The notes beneath the pieces were generated by a model. It made no database searches, was not told the origin of the DNA, and worked only from the letters and a program-made list of their open reading frames with translations. The position numbers were made by a program, and so were the translations under genes. Shown piece by piece: positions 53,864 through 62,833 of a DNA stretch of 64,000 bases (positions are counted from its first letter, which is position 1; every line of letters starts with the position of its first letter). Source of the DNA: Luteolibacter arcticus (GTDB lineage: Bacteria > Verrucomicrobiota > Verrucomicrobiia > Verrucomicrobiales > Akkermansiaceae). The stretch is from assembly GCF_025950235.1 (NCBI RefSeq), contig NZ_JAPDDT010000007.1, positions 1-64,000 of the forward strand, read 5' to 3'.

Positions 53864-55798
53864 TTAGCGGGCGCGGGTGGCAGTGCGGCGTTTCACGAAC
53901 AGGCCCAGCCCGATCAGGATGACCGTCAGCGGCATGAAGGCGACGTTGTAGAGGGTGGCCTTGCCCGAGATCTTATCCTTCTCGCGCTTGAGGTCCTTCT
54001 CCATTTCACGGAGTTCCTTGCGGGCGCTGACCTGCTTGGCGCGACCCTCGCGGATCTTCGCTTCCAAGTCGGAGTCCATGAAGACGCGGTCACCTTGGGC
54101 GCGTTGTTGGACCAGCGTGTTGATCTCCTCGCTGACCTTATCGAGTTCCTTCTGCTTTTCGTCGATCTTCTCGCCGGACTTGCGGGTGAACTCGGACTCG
54201 AGGTCCTTGATCTTGGTGAAAGGGCGGGCGATCGCCGCGCGGCTGCGGGCACCGATCAGGTGCGTGGACGAGGCTGCCTGGTCGACGATGTTGAACAGGA
54301 GCGACGAGTTGCCATTGATCGGCTGCGCCATCTGCATGCCGCCGAAGCGCTGCACGCGGTAGGCGAACTGGTCGAAAAAGACATCGATGTCGGAAATCAG
54401 GAAGACATTGCCTTCCTTGGTCGCCTCGGTGAGAGCGGCCGGCTTTTCGTCCTTCTTTTCCTCCTCCTTCTTCTTCTCGCCTTCCTTCGATTCGTCTTTC
54501 TTCTCTTCAGGCTTGGCCTCTTCGCCCGGCTTGCCCTTCGGGAAGGCGGACTTGAAGTTGCCCTTGAGGTGCATCACCAGGTCATAGGGTTTCGCTTCCT
54601 TGATGGTGCGTGCCAGGTTGGGGTCGAGCTGGGATGCCTTCATGGCATCGACAAGGCCGGCCTTGTCCGAGGACTTCACCAGCGAGTTGATCGCCACGCC
54701 GGCTCCGCCGGTCTTGCTCAGGCCGCCGGCCAGGAAAAAGACCAGGCTATTGAGGTCGCGGGTGATCACGTTGTCCTTCTGCGGCATGCCTTCCTTCGGC
54801 ACTGTCAGCACCGCCAAGCCCGGGCGGCTGCCGTTCATCGTGGTCTGGTAGTTCTGGTCACCGACCACTTGGGTGTTCATCCCGACTCCCCAGGCACCGA
54901 GCAGCGTCGGCAGCGTCGAGGCCGTCGGCGGGCCGCCACCCATCATCGGATTGCCGCCGCCACTCATCTGTGCGGCCACCGAGTAAGGGTCGATGCATGC
55001 AACCACCGTGCCGCCCTGCAGCAGGTACTGGTCGATTGCGAACTCCGCCTCGGGCGTGATGGCCGCCGGGTGGAATACCAGCAGCACGTCGATCGCCGGA
55101 TCGATTTTCTCCGGGGTCATCGTCAGGTCCTTCACCTCGTAGGACTGTGCGAGCTGCGAGTAGAACACCCACGGCGGGGTGCCCTGCTGGCCCTGCATCA
55201 TCATCATCGGGTTCTGGTTGCCGGCGATCGGCAGGCCGGACATCAGGCCGATGACCGGCTTGTCGGCGCGGGAGACCTCGGAGATCGCCTTGGAGATCTC
55301 ATACTCCAGCATGGTCTCCTGGGTTGGATCGATGAAGGGAATCGTCGCCGTGCGGTCGATGCACGAGACGGCCAGGCCGAAGTAGAGGTTCTGGTCCTCG
55401 AAGCGCTGGCCGCGGATGCCGTCGAGATTGGCGGCGTCCTCGGCATCGGTGTCGGGCTGGGGATCCAGTTCCTCCACCCGCAGCTTGCCGCCGGAGAGGT
55501 TCTGGTATTCGGCCAGCAGGTCGTCCACGCGGCGCATGTGGAGCTTCAGGTCCTCCGGCATGTAGTCCGAACTACGGGTCGCGTAGTAGCGGATGGTGAC
55601 CGGGGCGCCGAGCTCCTTGAGGATGCCGCGGGTGCCTTCGGAAAGGGTATGCACCTTGTCCTCGGTGAAGTCGGCATTCTTGTGGCCGGCTCCCAGCGAG
55701 GAGATCAACAGGTTGGCCGAGACGACGATGACGCCGAGGGCGGTGATCGCGAGAATCGCGCGCGCCATCGGGTGGACGGTCTTTGCTTGCGTGCTCAT
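53864..55798 (-). CDS. GldG-like ABC-transport auxiliary protein
   Basis: A 644-residue membrane protein of the GldG/DUF7088 type. N-terminal TM (ILAITALGVIVVSANLLI) is followed by SEGTRGILKELGAPVTIRYYATR, EYQNLSGGKLRVEELDPQP, and YEISKAISEVSRADKPVIGLMSGLPIAG, the typical Gld core. VLLVFHPAAITPEAEFAIDQYLLQGGTVVACIDP is the GATase-like block. A long acidic Lys/Glu linker (KPEEKKDESKEGEKKKEEEKK) follows, then a coiled coil and a C-terminal TM (MPLTVILIGLGLFVKRR). It lies between the ABC permease and DUF4340 genes. Confidence 0.9.
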   Translation of the reverse strand: MSTQAKTVHPMARAILAITALGVIVVSANLLISSLGAGHKNADFTEDKVHTLSEGTRGILKELGAPVTIRYYATRSSDYMPEDLKLHMRRVDDLLAEYQNLSGGKLRVEELDPQPDTDAEDAANLDGIRGQRFEDQNLYFGLAVSCIDRTATIPFIDPTQETMLEYEISKAISEVSRADKPVIGLMSGLPIAGNQNPMMMMQGQQGTPPWVFYSQLAQSYEVKDLTMTPEKIDPAIDVLLVFHPAAITPEAEFAIDQYLLQGGTVVACIDPYSVAAQMSGGGNPMMGGGPPTASTLPTLLGAWGVGMNTQVVGDQNYQTTMNGSRPGLAVLTVPKEGMPQKDNVITRDLNSLVFFLAGGLSKTGGAGVAINSLVKSSDKAGLVDAMKASQLDPNLARTIKEAKPYDLVMHLKGNFKSAFPKGKPGEEAKPEEKKDESKEGEKKKEEEKKDEKPAALTEATKEGNVFLISDIDVFFDQFAYRVQRFGGMQMAQPINGNSSLLFNIVDQAASSTHLIGARSRAAIARPFTKIKDLESEFTRKSGEKIDEKQKELDKVSEEINTLVQQRAQGDRVFMDSDLEAKIREGRAKQVSARKELREMEKDLKREKDKISGKATLYNVAFMPLTVILIGLGLFVKRRTATRAR

Positions 55799-55826
55799 GA
55801 ATCGGAATCGGAATGGGTGATGGGTT

Positions 55827-56558
55827 TCAGGCGCGCTTGGCGGAAAGGATCGCGCTGGTGCCCAGCAGCGAGGCGAAGATGATGGTGAGGAACCAGACCG
55901 CATCCTGGAGGCGGAAGGATCCGCGGCTCAGCGAGCGGAAGTGATCCCACACGCCCAGCGAACTCAGGGCGCTGGCGACGTTGTTGGAAGTGGCCTTGCC
56001 GACCTCGCGGACGAAGTCGTCGTAGCCGCTCAGCACCATCGTCACGCAGATGACCACGGCGATGATGAGGCAGACCACTTGGTCGCGGGTGCAGGCGGAG
56101 GCCAGCATGGTGACCGCCAGGAAGGTGCAGCAGACCAGGAAGCTGCCCAGATAGCCGGCGAAGATGACGCCGTTGTCCGGGTCGCCGAGCCAATTGACCG
56201 TGATCACGATCGGGAAGGTCAGCAGCAGCGCGGTGAACCACACCACGCAGGAAGCGAGGTACTTGCCAAAGATCGCGCTCCAAACGGAGATCGGGAACGT
56301 GCCCAGCAGCTCGATGGTGCCGGTGCGCTGCTCATCCGACCACAATTTCATGCCGACGGCCGGCACCAGCACCATGAAGATCCACGGGTGCCAGAAGAAG
56401 AACGAGTACTCCAGCGAGGCATCGCCCACGCGCATGAAGTTCCCGAAGGTGAAGGTGAAACCCAGCGAGAGCAGCAGGAACACGACGATAATCGCGTAAG
56501 CTGTCGGTTGGGTGAAGTAGCTGGAAAGCTCGCGCTTGAAGATGGTCCAGGTGTTCAT
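55827..56558 (-). CDS. ABC-2 type transporter permease
   Basis: A 243-residue permease with six TM helices. FKRELSSYFTQPTAYAIIVVFLLLSLGFTF at the N-terminus, WSDEQRTGTIELLGTFPISVWSAIFGKYLAS in the conserved cytoplasmic loop, and VVCLIIAVVICVTMVLSGY are ABC-2 hallmarks. It sits next to its ATPase; partners are the GldG-like and DUF4340 genes. Confidence 0.93.
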   Translation of the reverse strand: MNTWTIFKRELSSYFTQPTAYAIIVVFLLLSLGFTFTFGNFMRVGDASLEYSFFFWHPWIFMVLVPAVGMKLWSDEQRTGTIELLGTFPISVWSAIFGKYLASCVVWFTALLLTFPIVITVNWLGDPDNGVIFAGYLGSFLVCCTFLAVTMLASACTRDQVVCLIIAVVICVTMVLSGYDDFVREVGKATSNNVASALSSLGVWDHFRSLSRGSFRLQDAVWFLTIIFASLLGTSAILSAKRA

Positions 56559-56654
56559 TTTGTGGGGAAAGGAATTGGGTGATTGGGATATTGGCGATTG
56601 AGGTCTCTAGATCCTCAATTCCCTGAATTTAATAATCTCCTAATATCCAGCCGA

Positions 56655-57377
56655 TCAGGCCGCGGTATCCAGTGTGGTGACCTTTCGGAACAAATCCGTC
56701 AGCGAGCCTTTGCCCTTGGCAATCAGCTCCGCTGGCGTGCCGTCTTCCACGATCCGGCCACGATCGACGATGACCGCGCGGGTGCAGGAGGCCTCCACTT
56801 CTTCCAGGATGTGTGTGGAAAACAGGATCGCCTTGGTTTCGCCGAGCCGCTTGATGAGCTGGCGGACCTCGTGCTTCTGGTTCGGGTCCAGACCGTCGGT
56901 CGGCTCGTCCAGGATCAGCACCTCCGGGTCATGGAGCAGCGCTTGGGCGAGGCAGGTGCGGTGGCGGTAACCCTTTGACAGCGTGTCGATCGCTTGGAAG
57001 GCCACGCTTTGCAGGAAGCAGGTCTCGATCGCCCGCTCGACTGCGTCCTTTTTGGTGTTCCCTCTCAGCCCGCGCACATCGGCGCAGAACCGGAGGAAGC
57101 CAGTGACGGTCATGTCGTTATAGAGCGGAGCGGATTCCGGCAGGTAACCGACTTTCTTTTTCGCCTCGTTCGGCTGGTCGACGATGGAATGGCCGCAGAT
57201 TTTCGCATCGCCCGAGGAAGGCGGCAGGAAACCGGTGACCATGCGCATGGTGGTGGACTTGCCGGCGCCATTGGGGCCGAGGAAACCGAGCACTTCGCCT
57301 TTCCGGACGGAAAACGAAAGGTGATCGACGGCGGTCTTTTTGCCGAACTGTTTGGACAGATTCTCGACTTCGATCAT
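56655..57377 (-). CDS. ABC transporter ATP-binding protein (GldA-like)
   Basis: A 240-residue ATPase: Walker A GPNGAGKSTTMRMVTGF, Q-loop GYLPESAPLYNDMTV, signature TLSKGYRHRTCLAQALLHDPEVLILDEPTDGLDP with the canonical LSGGQ altered to LSKGY, and H-loop LFSTHILEEVEA. First gene of the ABC-permease-GldG-DUF4340 unit. Start MIEVENL was chosen because it is the usual position for such ATPases. Confidence 0.94.
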   Translation of the reverse strand: MIEVENLSKQFGKKTAVDHLSFSVRKGEVLGFLGPNGAGKSTTMRMVTGFLPPSSGDAKICGHSIVDQPNEAKKKVGYLPESAPLYNDMTVTGFLRFCADVRGLRGNTKKDAVERAIETCFLQSVAFQAIDTLSKGYRHRTCLAQALLHDPEVLILDEPTDGLDPNQKHEVRQLIKRLGETKAILFSTHILEEVEASCTRAVIVDRGRIVEDGTPAELIAKGKGSLTDLFRKVTTLDTAA

Positions 57378-57615
57378 GGGAGTCAGGGTAGGGTCTCTGG
57401 TGGACGCTTCGCGGAGCGACGCAGGTCGCGACGTGCGTCTGAAAAAATGGCTGGGGCATGTCATGGCAAGGGAAAAGGAGTGTCAGCGGGGGATGAGAGC
57501 CGTTCCGGCGGACCTGCGCGCCCGAATTCCGGAGTTGCCCGGCGATTTGCCTGAAGCCTGCGCCTCTATGAACCGGAGCATTGCCCGATTGCGGGAAACG
57601 CGATAGCCTGAGGAC

Positions 57616-57864
57616 ATGATCAGCCAAGAGTCACCGTCCCTTCTAGGCCGGATCGTGATCGACCCAGAAGTCTGCCACGGCAAGCCGGTGGTGCGCGGAC
57701 TGCGTTACCCGGTGGAGTCGCTGCTGGAATATCTGGCCGGCGGCGATAGCATGGAAGAGGTGCTGGATGAGTTTCCCGATCTGGAACGGGAAGACCTGCT
57801 CGCTTGCCTGCAATTCGCGACGGAATCCCTGAAATTGCGGACCCGGCACCTGGCGGTGGCATGA
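57616..57864 (+). CDS. DUF433 antitoxin-like protein
   Basis: A 82-residue protein. LGRIVIDPEVCHGKPVVRGLRYPVESLLEYLAGGDSMEEVLDEFPDLEREDLLACLQFA is the full DUF433 pattern, a winged-helix-type DNA-binding fold. It overlaps the next gene by four bases (ATGA), the usual arrangement of DUF433/DUF5615 modules, probably an antitoxin-toxin pair. The ATG at 57616 has GAGGACATG upstream. Confidence 0.92.
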   Translation: MISQESPSLLGRIVIDPEVCHGKPVVRGLRYPVESLLEYLAGGDSMEEVLDEFPDLEREDLLACLQFATESLKLRTRHLAVA

Positions 57865-58214
57865 GGTTTTTGATCGATGCTCATTTGCCCCCGGGCCTGC
57901 GGACGGTTTTTCGCGAGGCGGGCCACGACGCGATCCTCACGCTGGACCTGCCGGAGCAGAACGCGGCGAGGGACGGGATTCTAAACCAGGTATCCGCGGA
58001 GGAGCGGCGGGTGGTAGTGTCGAAGGATACGGACTTCTTTCATTCGCATCTGCTGCACGGCCGCCCGTGGAAGCTGGTGCTGGTGCGAACGGGAAACCTC
58101 GGTGTGCGGGCGACGAAGGAAATGTTTGCGACGCACTTGCCGTCGATCGTCGCAGCGCTGGAAGAGTGCTCGCTGGTGGAGTTGGATCAGCAGCGGATTT
58201 CCATCGTGGTGTAG
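57861..58214 (+). CDS. DUF5615 PIN-like (toxin-like) protein
   Basis: A 117-residue protein of the DUF5615 family, distantly PIN-related. MRFLIDAHLPPGLRTVFREAGHDAILTLDLP gives the first acidic residue (RFLIDAHLPP), VVVSKDTDFFHSH the second (KDTDF). It overlaps the DUF433 gene and is predicted to be a nuclease toxin, but activity is not proven in the family. Confidence 0.9.
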   Translation: MRFLIDAHLPPGLRTVFREAGHDAILTLDLPEQNAARDGILNQVSAEERRVVVSKDTDFFHSHLLHGRPWKLVLVRTGNLGVRATKEMFATHLPSIVAALEECSLVELDQQRISIVV

Positions 58215-58216
58215 TC

Positions 58217-58303
58217 TCGTCGCGGATTTTTCACCTGACCCGGCTTGGCGGAAATGGTTATTCAGAGTTGATGAGCGCCCCGGAGTCGGAGACCAAGCTG
58301 GAG
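58217..58303 (+). repeat. Duplicate of the phoH upstream region and first codons
   Basis: This segment is about 80% identical to 58824-58909. Both contain GTCGCGGATTTT, CACCTGACCC, GG..TGGTTA, then ATGAG-G.CCCGGAG.CGGAGA.CAAGCTGGAG. The shared part covers about 50 bases upstream of the start and the first 11 codons, in both copies. Confidence 0.8.
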
Positions 58304-58768
58304 CGCAAGTCCGCGGCCCGTCGGCCCCCGCGTTTGAAGAGGATGCTGCGGGTTTCGTTGCTCGTGGCCATGATCGCGGGCATCTCCATTTTCTTCGACT
58401 TCCCGGCCATCCGCGATGCTCCGCTATATCAGGTCGATGGCATCCAGGGGGCCGAAAACGCGGATCACTACAATCGGTCCCTCGGTGGATTTTTAGACCT
58501 CGATCAAGAATTCCTCGTCAGGATGGATCTCAATGGCAGCGATCCTGCCCGGGTCGTCAGGGATCTGAGACTCCATGCGATGGAGGATATTCCGCATCAG
58601 TTCTGGAGACTCGGCCCTTGGTATTGGCCCAAGTCCCGGCAGCCCGACATGGAGGCGTACGCGTCCCAGCACTTCTCGCCCGAGAGAGGACCGGACGGCC
58701 TGAACTACTTCGCCGTCCACGACCGCAGGGCGGACCGCGTTTTCCTATGGGTTAAAGACAATTTCTAG
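58271..58768 (+). CDS. Hypothetical single-pass membrane protein using a captured phoH 5' end
   Basis: A 165-residue protein. Its first 11 residues (MSAPESETKLE) are a diverged copy of the PhoH start ([11 protein letters not shown]), after which similarity ends. Then a basic stretch (RRPPRLKRM), a TM (LRVSLLVAMIAGISIFF) and an unrecognised extracytoplasmic domain (residues ~60-165). It is likely expressed by the duplicated phoH-type promoter/translation region. Confidence 0.65.
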   Translation: MSAPESETKLERKSAARRPPRLKRMLRVSLLVAMIAGISIFFDFPAIRDAPLYQVDGIQGAENADHYNRSLGGFLDLDQEFLVRMDLNGSDPARVVRDLRLHAMEDIPHQFWRLGPWYWPKSRQPDMEAYASQHFSPERGPDGLNYFAVHDRRADRVFLWVKDNF

Positions 58769-58876
58769 GTTGAATGCCTCGCTGACCGGCTCCGGCACGC
58801 GGTCACTCCGGCGGCCTGCAAGTTGTCGCGGATTTTCCACCTGACCCCGGCGGATCGAGGTGGTTAGTTAGATTCA

Positions 58877-59845
58877 ATGAGTGACCCGGAGACGGAGATC
58901 AAGCTGGAGTATGAGACCGCGGCATTCCTGAACTCGTTGTTTGCGAACGACGCCAAGGAACTGCATTACCTCGAGGAGAAGCTGGGCGTGCGGTCGGTGA
59001 CGCGGGACGGCTGGATCGTTTTCACGGGGCCGGAGGAGGGGGTGAAACAGGCGGCGGCGGCGTTCTCAGACCTGGAGCAGGCGCGGCGGCATGGCTCTGA
59101 AATCGCGGGCCGAGATTTCCGGCTGGCGGTCGATTTGACGGCGCAGGGGGGGGGATCAGTGTCGGAACTTTCCGGGGTCCGTCTGCTCGGCCTGCGCGGG
59201 CGCAAGCCGGTGGTGCCGAAAACCCCGCGCCAGTTCGACTACCTGAAGGCCATCGACAAGAATGACGTGGTTTTCGGCCTCGGGCCCGCCGGCACCGGCA
59301 AGACCTACCTGGCTATGGCCATGGGGCTGTCGATGCTCAAGGCGAAGCGCGTCCAGCGGGTGGTGCTGACCCGCCCGGCGGTCGAGGCGGGGGAGGCTCT
59401 CGGGTTCCTGCCCGGTGACCTGCGCGAAAAAGTGGCCCCCTACCTGCGGCCGCTCTACGACGCGATCCACGACATGATCGGCCACGAAGAAGGCGAGCGC
59501 TATCTGGCGGACGGGACGATCGAGATCGCACCGCTGGCCTTCATGCGCGGCCGGACGCTAGCCCGCTCGTTTGTCATCCTGGACGAGGCCCAGAATACCA
59601 CCCGCGAGCAGATGTTCATGGCGCTGACCCGACTCGGCGAGGAGTCGCGGATGGTGGTAACGGGGGACGGTTCGCAGGTCGACCTGAAGCCCCATGTGCC
59701 GTCCGGCCTGTTCGAGGCGGAGCGGGCGTTGGCCGGGATCGAGGGCATTGATTTCGTGCGCTTTACGGGGGCGGACGTGGTCCGACACCCGGTCGTCGGC
59801 CGGATCATCGAGGCCTACGATGCCCACCGCTCGTCGATGCCGTAA
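58877..59845 (+). CDS. phoH: PhoH-family P-loop NTPase
   Basis: A 322-residue PhoH/YbeZ protein. N-terminal KH-like region, then [35 protein letters not shown] (Walker A), [34 protein letters not shown] and [32 protein letters not shown] (Walker B). Likely acts with YbeY in RNA metabolism. First gene of the phoH-HDIG-ybeY group. Confidence 0.96.
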   Translation: MSDPETEIKLEYETAAFLNSLFANDAKELHYLEEKLGVRSVTRDGWIVFTGPEEGVKQAAAAFSDLEQARRHGSEIAGRDFRLAVDLTAQGGGSVSELSGVRLLGLRGRKPVVPKTPRQFDYLKAIDKNDVVFGLGPAGTGKTYLAMAMGLSMLKAKRVQRVVLTRPAVEAGEALGFLPGDLREKVAPYLRPLYDAIHDMIGHEEGERYLADGTIEIAPLAFMRGRTLARSFVILDEAQNTTREQMFMALTRLGEESRMVVTGDGSQVDLKPHVPSGLFEAERALAGIEGIDFVRFTGADVVRHPVVGRIIEAYDAHRSSMP

Positions 59846-60034
59846 GTCATTCACATTTAAACGAAAGACCGATCGTGTCGGCGGCTTTGCGGGCGCTTGG
59901 TGCTTCTGCCCGGCCACTCCCGCCCTACGGTATTTGCGCATTGCAAAGGGGGTCCGAATCCTCTAACCGTCTGCCCCGCCCGCGGCGGTAAACCTCCGCT
60001 GGCCGCGATCCAAGCAACCCCTGTTGCCTTCACC

Positions 60035-61726
60035 GTGGGATTCATTGATGCTTTCAAACGCTGGCGCCTGGCGCGTCGCGGCATGTCGTCCGGTCGCAAA
60101 CGCCGGATCCACGCGGAGAATTTGGTCGCGCTCACCCTGGACCGCAGTGTCTGGGTGCGGATGGCGCTGTACCTGATCTTCATCGTCGGGGTGGCGGTCA
60201 CCGTGCTGCGGGCGGCCTCGGACTCGAATTTCGCCGATGACCCGCTGAGGGGTGCCCTGTTCGCCGGGGTCATCGCGCTGACCGCGGTGGTGGTGCTGCA
60301 CACGAACCACGAGACGGCCTCCAGCCGCAACGGGCGGGTGATCCTCATCCTTGGCGGGCTCGCGGGCCACCTGCTGCTGGTCCGTGGCGTTTCCCTGATG
60401 GTGGATGCCAATGAGATGAGCGGGCAGATGAAATTCCTGCTCATCCCCTTCGCGCTCACGCCGATGATCCACGCGGTGCTGCTGGGCCGGGGAATCGGCA
60501 CCTTTTCCACCGTCTATGCCGCCCTGCTCGGTTCGCTGGTGATGCCGAAGAATGACGTGCTGATCTACCTCGCAGTCAGCCTGGTCTGCGGGCTGGTCGC
60601 AGTGCAGGCCTCTTGTCGCGTCCGCAAGCGCGTCCAGCTCCTGCGGGCGGGCGTGTATGCCGGTGTCGCCTCGCTGCTGCTGTGCATCCTGTTCGAGCGC
60701 ATCGATCTGATGCCGGGGATGAGTGACCAAATGGAAGGCCTCAAGCAAGCTGGCTGGAGTTCGCTCGCCGCGCTCGGCATGGGCATCCTGATCGCGCTGC
60801 TGGTCAGCGGCCTGCTGCCGGTGCTGGAGGGGGCCTTCCAGCTCACCACGGACATTTCCTGGCTGGAGCTGAGCGACCTGAACCACAAGCTGCTGCGCCG
60901 CCTGCAACTCGAAGCTCCGGGCACCTTCCACCACAGCCTGGTGGTCGCCTCCTTGGCCGAGGCTGCCGCCGAATCGGTGGGGGCGAATGCTGCGATGTGC
61001 CGCGTCTGCGCCTACTACCACGACATCGGGAAGCTCAGTAAACCGGAGTACTTCATCGAGAACCAGGCCGAGGGCGTGGAGAATCCCCACAATGCGCTGA
61101 CGCCGACGATGAGCGCGCTGATCATTACCGCCCACGTGAAGGATGGCGTCGACCTCGCGGTGAAGCACAAGCTCAACCCGCGGGTCATCGACATCATCCA
61201 GGAGCATCACGGCGACTCGCTGGTCAGCTACTTCCACCGCCGCGCCCAAGAGCAGAAGAAGGCCGAGCTGGAGAAGGTGGAGAAGGGCCTCGAGAATCCG
61301 GAGGACCTGCCGAAGATCGACGAGAAGAACTTCCGCTACCCCGGCCCGCGGCCACGCACGCGGGAGAGCGGGATCGTTTCGCTGGCAGATATCATTGAGA
61401 GCGCGTCCCGCTCGCTGAAGAAGCCGACCCCGGCGAAGATCCGCACGATGGTCGAGGATCTCGTCAACGGCCGCGTCTGCGATGGCCAGCTCGACGAATG
61501 CGCGCTCTCCATGCGCGACCTGGCCAAGGCGAAGGACAGCTTCTGCGCGACGCTACGGAGCATGCTCCACACCCGCATCGACTACCCGAAGGACGACGAA
61601 CGTAGTACTTTGGGCCGCAAGTCCGATCTCGAAAGGCGGCAGGGCAACGGGTCGAAGACCCAGCCGATCAAGCCGGTGCCTGCGCCGCCGGCCACCGACT
61701 CGCCGCAACAACGCGCCGCTTCCTGA
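60035..61726 (+). CDS. HDIG-domain membrane protein (PgpH-like, probable cyclic-dinucleotide phosphodiesterase)
   Basis: A protein of about 563 residues: an N-terminal TM (WVRMALYLIFIVGVAVTVL), then only ~15 residues before the next TM, so the large extracellular HDED domain of Listeria-type PgpH is absent. Further TMs (LRVILILGGLAGHLL type; VYAGVASLLLCILF; SLAALGMGILIALLVSGLLP) precede the HD domain GTFHHSLVVASLAEAAAESVG…VCAYYHDIGKLSKPEYF and IIQEHHGDSLV. Family members degrade c-di-AMP. Start GTG 60035 retains a conserved basic N-terminus; ATG 60083 is a fallback. Confidence 0.87.
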   Translation: MGFIDAFKRWRLARRGMSSGRKRRIHAENLVALTLDRSVWVRMALYLIFIVGVAVTVLRAASDSNFADDPLRGALFAGVIALTAVVVLHTNHETASSRNGRVILILGGLAGHLLLVRGVSLMVDANEMSGQMKFLLIPFALTPMIHAVLLGRGIGTFSTVYAALLGSLVMPKNDVLIYLAVSLVCGLVAVQASCRVRKRVQLLRAGVYAGVASLLLCILFERIDLMPGMSDQMEGLKQAGWSSLAALGMGILIALLVSGLLPVLEGAFQLTTDISWLELSDLNHKLLRRLQLEAPGTFHHSLVVASLAEAAAESVGANAAMCRVCAYYHDIGKLSKPEYFIENQAEGVENPHNALTPTMSALIITAHVKDGVDLAVKHKLNPRVIDIIQEHHGDSLVSYFHRRAQEQKKAELEKVEKGLENPEDLPKIDEKNFRYPGPRPRTRESGIVSLADIIESASRSLKKPTPAKIRTMVEDLVNGRVCDGQLDECALSMRDLAKAKDSFCATLRSMLHTRIDYPKDDERSTLGRKSDLERRQGNGSKTQPIKPVPAPPATDSPQQRAAS

Positions 61727-61731
61727 TAGCC

Positions 61732-62187
61732 ATGTGCCCGGAACTCATTGTCGGTAACAACCAAGTGCGCACCGAGATCCCGGAGGCGTGGCTGACCGCG
61801 CTGGAAAAGGGCGGGTCGCTTGCGGCGAAGGAGATCCTGGCCAGCCATCTCGTCACCCAAAACGCGCCGCTGCCGGAGCACGAGTGCGTGGAAGTCGCGC
61901 TGGTGGACGACGAAACCAGTGCGCGGGTGCATGAGCAATTCATGGGGATCGAAGGCGAGACCGATGTGATCACCTTCCACCACGGCGAGATCGTCATCGG
62001 CGTGGAAGTTGCCTTCCGCCAAGCCGCGGAGAACGGCGAGCCACCGCTGCGCGAGCTATTCCGCTACATCGTCCACGGCCTGCTGCATCTGGCTGGTCAT
62101 GAGGACGAGGAGCCCGCAGACCGTCAGCGCATGGAAGCCGCGCAAGAGCCGCTGGTGACGCGGCTGTGGCCGATGGTGGAGGGGTGA
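61732..62187 (+). CDS. ybeY: Endoribonuclease YbeY (rRNA maturation factor)
   Basis: A 151-residue metal-dependent RNase for 16S rRNA processing. VEVALVDDETSARVHEQFMGIEGETDVITFHH and FRYIVHGLLHLAGHEDEEPADRQRM are family signatures. The canonical third metal His of HGxLHLxGxDH is Asp here (HGLLHLAGHED), although a His sits two places earlier. Overlaps none but starts 5 bases after the HDIG gene stop, consistent with a phoH-HDIG-ybeY operon. Confidence 0.94.
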   Translation: MCPELIVGNNQVRTEIPEAWLTALEKGGSLAAKEILASHLVTQNAPLPEHECVEVALVDDETSARVHEQFMGIEGETDVITFHHGEIVIGVEVAFRQAAENGEPPLRELFRYIVHGLLHLAGHEDEEPADRQRMEAAQEPLVTRLWPMVEG

Positions 62188-62255
62188 CTGGGGGAAATCA
62201 CCAATCATCAATCCTCCAATCACCAATCGAAGTGTCGCTTCGCGAGGTGATTTGA

Positions 62256-62331
62256 TGGGACCGCGGAATTCATTCCGCTGCACAGGCCCGATCGTCCGAC
62301 CATTCGGGCGGAATGAATTCCGCGTTCCCAG
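62256..62331. repeat. Palindromic repeat, second copy of the 10812 family
   Basis: TGGGACCGCGGAATTCATTC (and CGC) pairs with CGGGCGGAATGAATTCCGCG (and TTCCCA) around a ~28-base loop. Nearly the same sequence and size as 10812-10888. Confidence 0.75.
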
Positions 62332-62404
62332 TTTGAGGATCGCGACTCGAATTCGCTCTCAAGGGTGGCTTGCCCTTATGCGCCTAGGTGGTTAGGTTGT
62401 TCGC

Positions 62405-62695
62405 ATGACGGTCAAGGAGGCAGTGAAGGTTGCCATCGGCTACGTGTTGGAGCTTTTCGATCAGGAAAAGATCACCAATGTCGGGCTGGAGGAGGTGGAC
62501 TTCGAAGAAAGCTCGGGATGCTGGCATGTCACGGTCGGGTTCTCACGGGCATGGGACTACGAGAAAAATGCTTTCGCTGCACTCGGCGGGACGACGCTCG
62601 GTGGGCCGAGACGAACCTACAAGACCGTCACAATCCAGGATCGCGATGGCTCCGTGCTTTCTGTGAAGAACCGGGACGTCGGAGTGCCGGCATGA
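62405..62695 (+). CDS. Small conserved protein, probable antitoxin-side partner (96 aa)
   Basis: MTVKEAVKVAIGYVLELFDQEKITNVGLEEVDFEESSGCWHVTVGF: a small alpha/beta protein reminiscent of widespread short hypothetical proteins paired with short PIN-type genes. Its stop overlaps the next start by ATGA. No catalytic motifs were recognised. Confidence 0.72.
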   Translation: MTVKEAVKVAIGYVLELFDQEKITNVGLEEVDFEESSGCWHVTVGFSRAWDYEKNAFAALGGTTLGGPRRTYKTVTIQDRDGSVLSVKNRDVGVPA

Positions 62696-62793
62696 GCAAG
62701 GTGCTGGTCGATACCAATCTTTTGGAAGCGGCCCGGACGGGCTTGCCGGTCACGAATTTCAATCACCTCCGGCAGGAGCACTTGCTGTCGTAG
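62692..62793 (+). pseudogene. Truncated PIN-domain partner (33 codons)
   Basis: MSKVLVDTNLLEAARTG gives the start of a PIN domain, VLVDTNLL, with the first catalytic Asp. It then jumps straight to LPVTNFNHLRQEHLLS, resembling a PIN C-terminal strand (LPV-T-N-x-x-x-F/L), and ends. The middle ~80-100 residues with the other acidic residues are missing. This looks like an internal deletion of a toxin gene, leaving the antitoxin-side gene (62405-62695) with a broken partner. Confidence 0.55.
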
Positions 62794-62833
62794 CGAAGTG
62801 GTGGGGCGACGGCTTCAATTTGAGGGGGGCCGC

